Assembly: GCA_016710765.1 (NCBI GenBank)
Contig: JADJUJ010000002.1
Coordinates: 248,001 to 312,000 of the forward strand
From: Lewinellaceae bacterium
Lineage (GTDB): Bacteria; Bacteroidota; Bacteroidia; Chitinophagales; Saprospiraceae
Direction of reading: 5' to 3'
DNA: 64,000 nt
In this document: positions 35,087 through 43,422 of the stretch, piece after piece
Layout of the letters: every line of letters begins with the position of its first letter
Position numbering within the stretch: the stretch's first letter is position 1
Made by a program: the position numbers and the translations under genes
The notes under the pieces: generated by a model
Seen by the model: only the letters and a program-made list of their open reading frames with translations
What the model was told of the DNA's origin: nothing
Database searches by the model: none

Positions 35087-36432
35087 AAGTTTTCAGCAGG
35101 GTCGGTCAGCGTCATCGGTACAGACTGGTAACCCGCAGCCGTGTCGGTTGTGTAAAACACCTCAGCACCAGCCACTCCTGTACGGTGCCGAATCCAGGCT
35201 TTTACTTCATAAGCGGGCGGATTGTTGTCCACAAAATCCTCAACTTGTTTGTGTTGAATCAAGAGTGGGTCAGCCGCGCCCACTTCTTTTACGATACAGT
35301 GAATCGCCCCGCCGAGTGGGATAATGGCGCTGCAATTGATGCCCACGATGTTGTATCCCGGCATGTTTTCCTGCCAGATGCGGATGGCAGTGGTGTCGTA
35401 CTGCTCCTCGTATTGTGGCAACAGCACGGTTTTGTTCACGATAAAAGAATTGACAAACGTGCGCAGCGGTGCGCCTTGACTTGGATACACGCCCCCATCG
35501 GGCGGCATCGGGATGCGCACTACTTTGTACGGCGTTCCGAATGGCGTTGTGAAATTAGCGAGCAGATATTGGATATTGGCCTCGATTTGGTCGCGATCAA
35601 TCACGTCTTCCGGATACTCGCCTACCAGCAGCGTTTCCTCGTTGAGCAGTTTCATGTGCATATCAATGTGGTGGATACCGTGGAAGGGAAGTACGTCAAA
35701 TTTTACATAGCGGTCAATGCCATAAAAGCGGCTCATGATGCTGTCAACACCTTCTTCAGTGTGTTCGCTCGTACCCCACATATTGCCTGGGCCGTTTTCT
35801 TCCAGCACAAGTTTGCTTGAAAAATTCGTCCCCATGCCGTCTGAAAAGTTGTTGCCGCCAGGGTGCGCCAAGTCGTATGGCGCAAGGGTGGTCGAATAGA
35901 CCGGGTAGCCGAAATACGCGCCTACCACGCTTGGTATCGTGTCGTCTTTTGGGCGCGGACGGTTGTAAATCCAATCCACCAACGCCAAACTGTCCACCCC
36001 ATTCAAGTAAATCGGGTTTGCGCCGTAGTCGCGTATCCAAATACTGTTGTAGGGTGCGACTTTGAACTCGACGTTGCCGCCCGCCTGCCAGTCTACGCCG
36101 TAGCCCGTCAGTTCCGACTGGCAGGTGGCAATGTCGTTGGTGATGACCAGCACCCGGCACTCATTTTTGGCCGCGTTGACAATCTGTGCCAGGATGGGCT
36201 TGAAACTCGTCCAAGTGACCCCGATTGCCTGCATTTCTTCCCATTCGGCCATCGGCCGTACGGGCGAGGGCGGCGGCGTGGTAATGCCGGTGAGCGCGCC
36301 CGGTACGGGTTTGTTCGTTGAAAGCCATTCGAGTTCCTGCTGGGAAAAACCTCTGGGGAGCGGGTCGTTTTGGGATTGAGCGGCTTGGCAGAATACCAAT
36401 AGCGAGCAGATCAGGTAGATATTTTTTTTCAT
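34999..36432 (-). CDS. Secreted peptidylarginine/agmatine deiminase-family (PPAD-like) enzyme, frameshifted near its end
   Basis: The product has a signal peptide (IYLICSLLVFCQAAQSQ) and a PAD_porph-type domain. Visible catalytic residues are Asp in NSIWIRDYGANP, His-x-Asp in HHIDMHMKLLNEE, and the nucleophilic Cys in GGAIHCIVKE. An immunoglobulin-like segment follows (YEVKAWIRHRTG to VHYYLHATA). A T9SS tail is in the next frame. This order of signal, deiminase, Ig-like and sorting domain is that of Porphyromonas PPAD. The product would convert arginine or agmatine to a citrulline-type product plus ammonia outside the cell; which substrate it uses is not clear. It lies inside the metal-efflux operon, which is unexpected. 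Confidence 0.8.
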   Translation of the reverse strand: MKKNIYLICSLLVFCQAAQSQNDPLPRGFSQQELEWLSTNKPVPGALTGITTPPPSPVRPMAEWEEMQAIGVTWTSFKPILAQIVNAAKNECRVLVITNDIATCQSELTGYGVDWQAGGNVEFKVAPYNSIWIRDYGANPIYLNGVDSLALVDWIYNRPRPKDDTIPSVVGAYFGYPVYSTTLAPYDLAHPGGNNFSDGMGTNFSSKLVLEENGPGNMWGTSEHTEEGVDSIMSRFYGIDRYVKFDVLPFHGIHHIDMHMKLLNEETLLVGEYPEDVIDRDQIEANIQYLLANFTTPFGTPYKVVRIPMPPDGGVYPSQGAPLRTFVNSFIVNKTVLLPQYEEQYDTTAIRIWQENMPGYNIVGINCSAIIPLGGAIHCIVKEVGAADPLLIQHKQVEDFVDNNPPAYEVKAWIRHRTGVAGAEVFYTTDTAAGYQSVPMTLTDPAENLWTGWIPQQPYGSTVHYYLHATATPANNK

Positions 36433-36557
36433 AGCATTGAATTTTGTGATGAAAAAGGAATTTATTTTAAAAAGGCAGCCCTTAAGAAAACAACGATAAT
36501 GCCTTCTTCCAAAAGGGCTGCCGACCCAATATGACCTTATTACTTAAACTGTTTTGC

Positions 36558-37586
36558 TCAATGCGCGTGGCCCTCTTCTCCTTGCGCCGCTGCTTTGGAA
36601 GCAGACAACAGATAGAAAGCGCCCTTGGTTACGACCCGGCTGTTTGCCAAATCGAAATCTTCCGGCAGCAACACTTCGACCCAGCCGCCGTCGGTCACGC
36701 CGCGCTTTATTTCTACCATGCGGAAATGGTGCTCGCCGTGCATTTCACTTTCCCCTTCGGCGTGGTCGTGTTCTTCTTTTTCGGCATCATGGGCTGCTTC
36801 ACCTTTTTCATGTTCATGGGCCTCGGGCTTGGCCTCGCCCTCCGCTTCTTCCACAAAGATGTAATCCTTGCCCTCACTGCTCACGATGGCAGATTCCGGC
36901 AATGCGGTGACGGGGCTTGCCCCCGTCTCTACGGTAGCCTTAAAATACATTCCCGGCAGCAAGTCGGTATCCTCTTTGTCTAAGTGACAGTGGACCCGGA
37001 TGCTGCGTCCGGAACTTATCTCGCGTCCAAAGAGGTAAATGGTTGCTGTGCGCTCCCGTGTTTCGTTGGCTAAGGTAAAACGGACTTTTTGCCCCAATTT
37101 GAGTTTCGGGATGTCTTTCTCGAACACTGTTAGTTCCGCGTGCAGGTGTTCCGTGTCGGCTATTTTGAACATCACTTCGGTGTTGCTGACATACTTGCCC
37201 GCATTTACGTTGACTTCTGTAACATAGCCGTTGGTCGGTGCAAAAAGTTTGATTTCGCTTTGAAAATTGTCGGGCGAAAGGACGTCGGGGTTAATGCCAA
37301 GCAATTTTAGACGCGCCTTCTGCCCCCCGGTTTTGGCCTCGAGGCTGGCGACTTTGGCTTTCAGCGTTGTATACTCCGCTTTTGCTTCTTGCTGGGTTTT
37401 CCCGGCGTTCACGTTTTCGCGTGCGAGTTCCTCCTGGCGTTTGTATTGGGCCTCAGCGTATTCGAGTTGACCGCGTGCAGCAAGGAGTTCCTGCTGGGTT
37501 TCAAGATACGCTTGTTGCTCGTTGATGAATTCCGGGTTGCGTAGCACGGCGATAACCTCGCCCTTGCGGACGCGCGTACCCTGCAA
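36558..37586 (-). CDS. CzcB-type membrane-fusion protein, main part, frameshifted
   Basis: This frame carries most of the RND periplasmic adaptor: TRVRKGEVIAVLRNPEF (lipoyl start), a long coiled-coil hairpin (about 80 residues), then LFAPTNGYVTEVNVNAGKYV and EVMFKIADTEHLHAELTVFE of the barrel, and a C-terminal domain with a His/Glu-rich loop (EEHDHAEGESEMHGEHHF) suited to metal binding. The real N-terminus is in the previous frame. The join is at an A6 run (37602-37607) that would need one more A on the plus strand. It works with the CzcA-TolC protein upstream. Confidence 0.82.
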   Translation of the reverse strand: MQGTRVRKGEVIAVLRNPEFINEQQAYLETQQELLAARGQLEYAEAQYKRQEELARENVNAGKTQQEAKAEYTTLKAKVASLEAKTGGQKARLKLLGINPDVLSPDNFQSEIKLFAPTNGYVTEVNVNAGKYVSNTEVMFKIADTEHLHAELTVFEKDIPKLKLGQKVRFTLANETRERTATIYLFGREISSGRSIRVHCHLDKEDTDLLPGMYFKATVETGASPVTALPESAIVSSEGKDYIFVEEAEGEAKPEAHEHEKGEAAHDAEKEEHDHAEGESEMHGEHHFRMVEIKRGVTDGGWVEVLLPEDFDLANSRVVTKGAFYLLSASKAAAQGEEGHAH

Positions 37587-37888
37587 CAGGTCCGATTTTT
37601 CAAAAAACCTGGTGCCGGTGCGCTGATGCTCACTAAGTTTTGCGGTGGCACATCGAGCACGCCGTTTACTTTCACTATGCCGGAAATGGGGCGAGTTTCC
37701 ACCTTACCGGTCTCGATACCAGCGATGTTGTATTGGTCGATCGTAAGCGCCACCTCTTGTGTCTCGCCTTCGTGGTGTTCATTTTCTTCCGTTTGGGCCT
37801 TGCCTTCAGCTTTTTTGCCCCCGCAGGCGGGTAGCAGCAGAAGGCCGCCAATTGTAACGGCGAAGAAGATATAATGCAGAAATTTCAT
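37409..37888 (-). CDS. CzcB-type membrane-fusion lipoprotein, N-terminal part, frameshifted
   Basis: From ATG 37888 the product has a lipoprotein signal (ITIGGLLLLPACGGKK-like, Cys in LPAC) and a charged His/Glu stretch. It then reads VALTIDQYNIAGIETGKVET and VNGVLDVPPQNLVSISAPAPG, typical of CzcB/CusB adaptors. The residues after APAPGF in this frame are out of frame. With the next frame the whole protein is about 445 residues. It would anchor in the inner membrane and link the pump to the outer-membrane channel. Confidence 0.8.
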   Translation of the reverse strand: MKFLHYIFFAVTIGGLLLLPACGGKKAEGKAQTEENEHHEGETQEVALTIDQYNIAGIETGKVETRPISGIVKVNGVLDVPPQNLVSISAPAPGFLKNRTCCRVRASARARLSPCYATRNSSTSNKRILKPSRNSLLHAVNSNTLRPNTNARRNSHAKT

Positions 37889-37959
37889 TGTCTTATTTAT
37901 TTATGATGTTGAAATAGTTAAGAGCAAACTCGTCTGACGACTCCAAATCGTCTGACAAA

Positions 37960-38895
37960 TTATTTAGCGGACAACCATTCGATCCCGATGATCGCCATAT
38001 TGTAACCATCGAGAGCGTCCAGATAACCGAGCCGGATGTCGTTGGCGCGGGTGAGTGCCTGCACGTATTCAAGATAGTCCACATCGCCTGCGCGAAACGA
38101 CTTTTGGGCGTTCGAAAGTAACTGGTCGGCGGTCGGGAGTGCGGTCTTTTCGTAGTATTCCAGTGCGTTGCGCTGCTTTTCGTACTCCCCAAATGCCTGT
38201 TGGTACTGCCCTTCGAGCTGGCGGGTCTGTGCTGTCAGGTTCGTCTGGGCGATTTGCTGCCCGATTTTTGAAGCCTCGACACGGTTTTTTTGTGCCTTTC
38301 TGAATATCGGTATTGACACGCCCACCTGGGCCACATGGAAACGATCACCTGCGGTATAATTTGGCTCGGCGTTCGCCTCAGGCGAAATCAGCGATTGGTT
38401 GAGGTAGCCGATGCTGAAATCGGGTCCGAGTCGCGCTTTTTCCAGTTCGGTAGCCGCCTGGCTGAGGGCAATTTGTTGCCGGAAATAAGTTAGGGCAGGA
38501 TTGTTTATCGTATCGATGGTTGTCACATCGGGCAATGCTCTTCGGGTCAGTCGGATATCAGAAGGGACACCAATGGGTTGTTCGGAATTGAGCAGTGTTT
38601 GCAGTCGCACTTGGACGATTTGGATGTCGGAACGGGTTTGTGACAGCCGATTACGCACTTCACCGAGTTGCGCTTCGGCTGTGGCTTTTTCGAGCAGGTT
38701 GGTCTCTCCCGTGCGCACACGCACATCCGCTGCCCGTACAAAGCCTGTCAGCAAGGTGTCCTGACTTTCCAATAGTCGCTGTTTTTCCTGCAAATACATT
38801 AGCTCGTACCACGCTGTGCGTACTTCGTAGGTTAGGTCATTTGAAGTAACGGTAAGCGACAATTCAGCAACGCGGGTATTGGCGTCTGCGAACAA
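37960..38895 (-). CDS. TolC-like (CzcC) C-terminal part of the CzcA-TolC fusion, frameshifted
   Basis: The frame holds an outer-membrane efflux protein body: long helices (RTAWYELMYLQEKQRLLESQ), GETNLLEKATAEAQLGEVRN, then FSIGYLNQS and VGVSIPIFRKAQKNRVEASK, and the last helical hairpin to AIIGIEWLSAK. It continues from the end of the CzcA frame after a single missing base at about 38915 (NPAQTKAGVLFADANTRVAE expected). It forms the outer-membrane exit channel of the pump. Confidence 0.82.
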   Translation of the reverse strand: MFADANTRVAELSLTVTSNDLTYEVRTAWYELMYLQEKQRLLESQDTLLTGFVRAADVRVRTGETNLLEKATAEAQLGEVRNRLSQTRSDIQIVQVRLQTLLNSEQPIGVPSDIRLTRRALPDVTTIDTINNPALTYFRQQIALSQAATELEKARLGPDFSIGYLNQSLISPEANAEPNYTAGDRFHVAQVGVSIPIFRKAQKNRVEASKIGQQIAQTNLTAQTRQLEGQYQQAFGEYEKQRNALEYYEKTALPTADQLLSNAQKSFRAGDVDYLEYVQALTRANDIRLGYLDALDGYNMAIIGIEWLSAK

Positions 38896-41800
38896 AACAC
38901 CTGCTTTCGTTTGCGCGGGTTGGGGATTTCCTGCATTATGCTGTAGCCCTGATCGAACTGATTGGAATTATACTGCCCCAGTTGCGCGCTGAAGTTGGTT
39001 TTTGGCATATCGTACACAGCACCACGCAACGTTTGTTGCAACTGGATTTGATAGGTACCGGCTTTGATTTGCAGGTTGTTGGCTTTGGCCTGAGTAATGG
39101 CGTCATCCAAAGTCAACGGCGTTTGCGCAGTTGCACTTTTTGGGAAAAACGCAAGCGCCAACAGGGTCACCGATGCCGCAACAGGCTTTATGCCTTTGCC
39201 AAACCATTTTTCAAAATAAACATAAAGACAAGGCAAGACGAGCAGGGTAAGCAAGGTGGCTGAAATAAGCCCACCGATGACCACTGTGGCCAACGGGCGC
39301 TGTACTTCCGCTCCGTCGCCAGTGGAGAGGGCCATCGGCAGGAAGCCGAGCGAAGCCACAGCAGCGGTCATAATGACCGGCCTCAACCGGACGAACGTGC
39401 CTTTGCGTACCCTTTCGAGCACATTGGTCATGCCATCTGATTTTAATTGGTTGAAATAGCCAATAAGCACAATGCCGTTCAACACCGCTACGCCAAATAG
39501 CGCGATGAAACCAACGCCCGCCGAAATCGAAAACGGCATACCCCGCAGCGCCAGCGCCGCCACGCCGCCAATGGCCGACAGCGGCACGGCGGTAAAAATT
39601 AAAAAAGACTGACTAACGGAACGGAAAGTGAAAAACAGCAGGGCAAAAATCAGCGCCAACGCCACCGGTACCGCCACCGATAGCCGTTTTTCGGCTTCGC
39701 GCAGGTTTTGGAATTGGCCGCCAAAAGTATAGTAATAACCGCTCGGCAATTGGAAGTTTTCCTGCAAAATACCCTCAATTTCTTCTACTACACTTTCCAC
39801 GTCGCGCCCGCGCACGTTGAACCCAACGAAAATACGGCGTTGTCCGCTCTCACGGCTCACCTGGGCGGGAGCCTCTTTGTATTCTATGGTGGCTACCTGA
39901 CTGAGCGGCACTTTTTGGCCATCTGGCGTAGAAATATAAAGGTTTTCGAGGTTAGCCAGATCGGTGCGCAAGCCGCGTTCGAGTCGGACTACCAAGTCGA
40001 ATCGCTTTTCTCCCTCATACACTACACCTGCCACACTGCCTGCATAGGCAGTTTTGACAATCATGTTGATGTCTGCCACATTGAGCCCGAATTGTGCCAA
40101 TCGGTCGCGGTCATAAGTGACCTGTACCTGCGGCAGCCCCCGCACTTTTTCTACCGTTGGCTCTGTCACGCCTTCCACCGGGGCGATGAGTTGTGCGACT
40201 TTGGCGGCTTGGTCGGCCAATACATCGAGGTCGTCGCCGAAAATTTTGATGGCCACATCCTGTCGTATACCCGTCATCAGTTCGTTGAAGCGCATTTGCA
40301 TAGGCTGTGTCATCTCTATATTTACACCGGGCATGGCGTCGCAGACTTCCTCCCGCCAGGTGTCTTTTGGTTTCATAGCCACCATAATGTCCGCGCGTTC
40401 CACCGGCATCGGGTCGGTGGGGATTTCTGCGGAGCCGATACGGCTCACTACCTGCTTTACTTCCGGGAAGTTTTTCATCAAAATCTCTTCTGCTTTGGTG
40501 GTGCTTTCCACCATTTGCGTCAGCGATGTGCCTTGCATCATGCTGAATTCCACGGTCAAATCCCCTTCTTCCAGCGTGGGGATAAACTCCCCGCCCATAC
40601 GGGAAAATCCCCACAAAGCCAATACGAACAGCAGTGAGGATATGCCAATGGTAAGTTTTTTCCACCGCAACACGCCTTCCAGGGCAGGCGTGTAAAGTTT
40701 TTGGAAAAATGCCATGATACGGTCGGATACATTTGCCTTGTGTGTTGTTTTTTTGCTTAAAAACATGGCAGATGCCATCGGAACCCAGGTCAGGGAAAGA
40801 ATGAAAGCGCCCAAAATGGCAAAACCGACCGTTTGCGCCATAGGCTGGAACATTTTGCCTTCTATGCCGACCAATGTAAGAATGGGCAAATAGACGATGA
40901 GAATGATGATTTCCCCGAAAGCCGCGCTGTTTCTGATTTTGGATGCTGCGGTATAAACTTCCTTGTCCATTTGTCGCTGTGTTAATTGCCCCACGCCCGG
41001 AAACAGATTGCTGCCAGTGATGCGATGCACCATGGCCTCAACGATGATGACCGTACCGTCCACCAGCAAGCCGAAATCAAGGGCGCCGAGCGACATGAGG
41101 TTGCCCGATACGCCGAAGAGGTTCATCATGGAAAAAGCAAACAACATGGCGAGTGGGATAACCGAGGCGACAACCAGACCTGCACGGAAATTGCCGAGCA
41201 GCAGCACCAGCACGAACACGACGATAAGACCGCCCTCGAGCAGGTTTTTTTCCACGGTGCCAATGGTCCGGCCTACGAGTTCTGTACGGTCAATGAACGG
41301 CTCGATAACTACGCCCTCGGGAAGGGATTTTTGAATGACGGCGATGCGCTCCTTGACCCGCCCGCTTACTTCCACGAAGTTGTCGTCTTTTAACATGAGG
41401 GTGATACCGGCCACTACCTCGCCCTCACCGTTGCGCGTGACGGCGCCAAGCCGGTTGACGCTGCCGAACTGCACCGTGCCTACGTCACGCATCAGCACCG
41501 GAATGCCGTTTCGGGTAGTTACCATGATGCGCTCGATGTCCTGTAAAGTCTTGACCAGGCCAATGCCACGTATGAAATACAAGTTGCTGCCTTTTTCAAT
41601 GTAAGAGCCGCCGGTATTCTCGTTGTTCAGCTTCAAGGCCTCGAAAATGTTTGGCATCGTGAGGTTCAGCGCGTTGAGTTTGTCAGGGTCCACGGCGAGT
41701 TCGTATTGCTTCACAAAGCCGCCCCAACCGCTCACCTCGGCCACGCCGGGCGTCCCGGCGAGTTGGCGCTTCACCACCCAATCCTGCAAGGTGCGCAGGT

Positions 41801-42275
41801 CGGTTGCCGTGTACTTGTCTTCAAAACCCTTTTTGGCGTGAATGGTGTAGTGATATATCTCGCCCAATCCTGTGGTAATGGGCGCCAGGAACGGCTCCGC
41901 CAGTCCGGCAGGGATGGCTTTTTCGGCTCCTTTGAGTGCCTCCGACACTTGTTGCCGCGCCCAGTAAATGTCCGCGTTGTCCTTAAAAACGACGGTAATG
42001 ACGGAAAGGCCGGAGCGCGAAATAGAGCGTCGTTCAATTACTTTGGGGATGTTTGCCAAGGCCAGTTCAATCGGAGAAGTAATAAACTGTTCTACTTCCT
42101 GGGCGCCCAACGTGGAGGCTTGGGTAATAACCTGCACCTGGTTGTTGGTTATGTCAGGCACGGCATCGAGCGGCAGGTGGATAAATGAAATGGTCCCCCA
42201 AATGACCAAAGCCAGCGTGAAAAGCCCGATGATGAGTTTGTTGTGAATGGAAAAATGAATGATTCTGTCTAACAT
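38832..42275 (-). CDS. CusA/CzcA-family heavy-metal RND efflux pump, fused to a TolC-like domain
   Basis: The frame encodes a full RND transporter of about 1,040 residues: N-terminal helix IGLFTLALVIWGTISF, PDITNNQVQVITQA, SRSGLSVITVVFKD, transmembrane motif GALDFGLLVDGTVIIVEAMV with the proton-relay acidic residues, PTLEEGDLTVEFSM and a second helical set ending TLLVLPCLYVYFEKWFGKG. After that come a second signal-like stretch (SVTLLALAFFPKSATA) and the start of a TolC-like domain (LTLDDAITQAKANN), so pump and channel are made as one chain, a known Bacteroidota arrangement. It exports Co/Zn/Cd or Cu/Ag ions; which cannot be told. It is the second gene of a long minus-strand run. Confidence 0.88.
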   Translation of the reverse strand: MLDRIIHFSIHNKLIIGLFTLALVIWGTISFIHLPLDAVPDITNNQVQVITQASTLGAQEVEQFITSPIELALANIPKVIERRSISRSGLSVITVVFKDNADIYWARQQVSEALKGAEKAIPAGLAEPFLAPITTGLGEIYHYTIHAKKGFEDKYTATDLRTLQDWVVKRQLAGTPGVAEVSGWGGFVKQYELAVDPDKLNALNLTMPNIFEALKLNNENTGGSYIEKGSNLYFIRGIGLVKTLQDIERIMVTTRNGIPVLMRDVGTVQFGSVNRLGAVTRNGEGEVVAGITLMLKDDNFVEVSGRVKERIAVIQKSLPEGVVIEPFIDRTELVGRTIGTVEKNLLEGGLIVVFVLVLLLGNFRAGLVVASVIPLAMLFAFSMMNLFGVSGNLMSLGALDFGLLVDGTVIIVEAMVHRITGSNLFPGVGQLTQRQMDKEVYTAASKIRNSAAFGEIIILIVYLPILTLVGIEGKMFQPMAQTVGFAILGAFILSLTWVPMASAMFLSKKTTHKANVSDRIMAFFQKLYTPALEGVLRWKKLTIGISSLLFVLALWGFSRMGGEFIPTLEEGDLTVEFSMMQGTSLTQMVESTTKAEEILMKNFPEVKQVVSRIGSAEIPTDPMPVERADIMVAMKPKDTWREEVCDAMPGVNIEMTQPMQMRFNELMTGIRQDVAIKIFGDDLDVLADQAAKVAQLIAPVEGVTEPTVEKVRGLPQVQVTYDRDRLAQFGLNVADINMIVKTAYAGSVAGVVYEGEKRFDLVVRLERGLRTDLANLENLYISTPDGQKVPLSQVATIEYKEAPAQVSRESGQRRIFVGFNVRGRDVESVVEEIEGILQENFQLPSGYYYTFGGQFQNLREAEKRLSVAVPVALALIFALLFFTFRSVSQSFLIFTAVPLSAIGGVAALALRGMPFSISAGVGFIALFGVAVLNGIVLIGYFNQLKSDGMTNVLERVRKGTFVRLRPVIMTAAVASLGFLPMALSTGDGAEVQRPLATVVIGGLISATLLTLLVLPCLYVYFEKWFGKGIKPVAASVTLLALAFFPKSATAQTPLTLDDAITQAKANNLQIKAGTYQIQLQQTLRGAVYDMPKTNFSAQLGQYNSNQFDQGYSIMQEIPNPRKRKQVFCSQTPIPALLNCRLPLLQMT

Positions 42276-42384
42276 GGAGACGGTTGGGTTGATGAATAGA
42301 AAAATGTCATTCTCCTCACCCGGCGTTGCGCCGAATGAGGAGAAGCCCGACCAATCCGTGAAACGGATCAGTCAGCGAAAAAAC

Positions 42385-42792
42385 TTAACCCAACTTGTTT
42401 ATAGGAGGCCGAAAAAGCATTGCAAGGTGCGCCGAGGAAGAAGGCGCCCTGTAACAGAAATTGGCAGCCCGGCCATCATAAAGCCATTCAGGAGCCATCA
42501 TTTCAACACAATCGTTTCTAAAAAAACTGGCATAAGCCATGCCCGTCGCGCAGCAGCCCGGGCAGTGACAATGCCCGCAGCCGTCAGTATCGGGCGGGCA
42601 ATCCTGGCCGGGATGGATGTCATTGCATGGGTCGGCCGTTGATGGCGCACAATGGTCATTCACCGACAAACGAGCGGCGGCTTTTTCTTGCCCTTGTTCT
42701 ACTCCGATATCTACACAAGCCCAAACCGCGCTCGTTGGCGATACAACGAAACAAACGGTGAGCAGGAGCAATATGCCAAGGTAGAATTTCAT
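42385..42792 (-). CDS. Exported Cys/His-rich protein, first gene of the efflux operon
   Basis: From the ATG at 42792 the product has a signal peptide (FYLGILLLLTVCFVVSPTSA) and a middle section rich in Cys, His and Asp (DCPPDTDGCGHCHCPGCCAT). Small proteins of this style precede CzcA genes in Bacteroidota; no function is established. A periplasmic metal buffer or sensor is a fair inference. It is followed by the pump gene after about 110 bases, and the operon promoter should lie upstream in the gap at 42793-43201, where nothing else is seen. Confidence 0.6.
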   Translation of the reverse strand: MKFYLGILLLLTVCFVVSPTSAVWACVDIGVEQGQEKAAARLSVNDHCAPSTADPCNDIHPGQDCPPDTDGCGHCHCPGCCATGMAYASFFRNDCVEMMAPEWLYDGRAANFCYRAPSSSAHLAMLFRPPINKLG

Positions 42793-43201
42793 AATTCGCA
42801 GGCAAAGGTATGTCTTTGAGATCACTTTCTCAAGGTCGCGTTACATTTCTCGATAAAGCACCCTTTAAAATAAGGCTGAAATATCGGCGGGCGATAGAAT
42901 GGGTGTGCGAAGCAATTCAAAATACCCGGCACGGATTTCATCGGAAAGGTATCTTTGTACCCAAGTATGCCTCTGAATGTTTGCCGTCACCATTTTTTTG
43001 CAGCGGAGGCACGTTTTTTGAAAGACGAACCCCTATCTGTAATCACCAGATGACTATACCCTTTGTAAGCAGCAGTTCATTTTTCGCCTGCCTTATGACG
43101 TGAAGCAGTCACCACTGGACGTTCGGGCTTTTATATTTGCGAAGGTGAAAGAGCATTTAGGGGAAGTCGCATGAAAGAAGGGTGAAAAATTGATTTATTT
43201 A

Positions 43202-43219
43202 CACCACTTTTTACACCAC
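43202..43219 (+). repeat. Right candidate integrase arm-type site
   Basis: CACCACTTTTTACACCAC, one difference from 24263-24280, same orientation. A further palindrome, AATCAATT-GTT-AATTGATT, lies about 30 bases on, close to attR. Confidence 0.6.
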
Positions 43220-43278
43220 ACATTAGAGTTTCCTTTGTAAAATATTGACAATCAATTGTTAATTGATTTAAGTTCTCG

Positions 43279-43295
43279 TCCCGCCAGCTCCACAA
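43279..43295 (+). repeat. attR core repeat
   Basis: TCCCGCCAGCTCCACAA, identical to the ssrA end at 24132-24148. The bases before it do not continue the tmRNA, so it is only the short recombination copy. Confidence 0.85.
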
Positions 43296-43327
43296 AAGCC
43301 GCTCCTGAAAAGGGGCGGTTTTTTTGT
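43294..43327 (+). terminator. Apparent original ssrA terminator, displaced by the island
   Basis: CCGCTCC and GGGGCGG form a 7-bp stem (one G-U) around a short loop, flanked by A and T runs. It directly follows attR, the place where the tmRNA terminator would lie before insertion. Confidence 0.75.
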
Positions 43328-43422
43328 TTTACAATCCCTTTACATCCTTTTACAAGCCAAAAACAGCATTCCACTGCCCTGCGGGTATCTTTGAGGCATT
43401 GTTTCATAAACCCACTATAATT

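Larger units (their letters stand above)
24132..43295. mobile_element. Integrated genomic island at ssrA carrying restriction-modification and heavy-metal resistance
   Basis: A 17-base direct repeat (TCCCGCCAGCTCCACAA) occurs at 24132-24148 within the tmRNA 3' end and again at 43279-43295. The first gene inside is a tyrosine recombinase. Next come an excisionase-like HTH gene and an HUH Rep-like gene. The cargo is a type IIL restriction-modification enzyme and a set of metal transporters and regulators, read mostly on the minus strand. Insertion leaves the tmRNA body intact because the repeat restores its end. No relaxase, mating-pair or phage structural gene was seen, so self-transfer is unlikely and mobilisation would need help. 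Confidence 0.9.
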
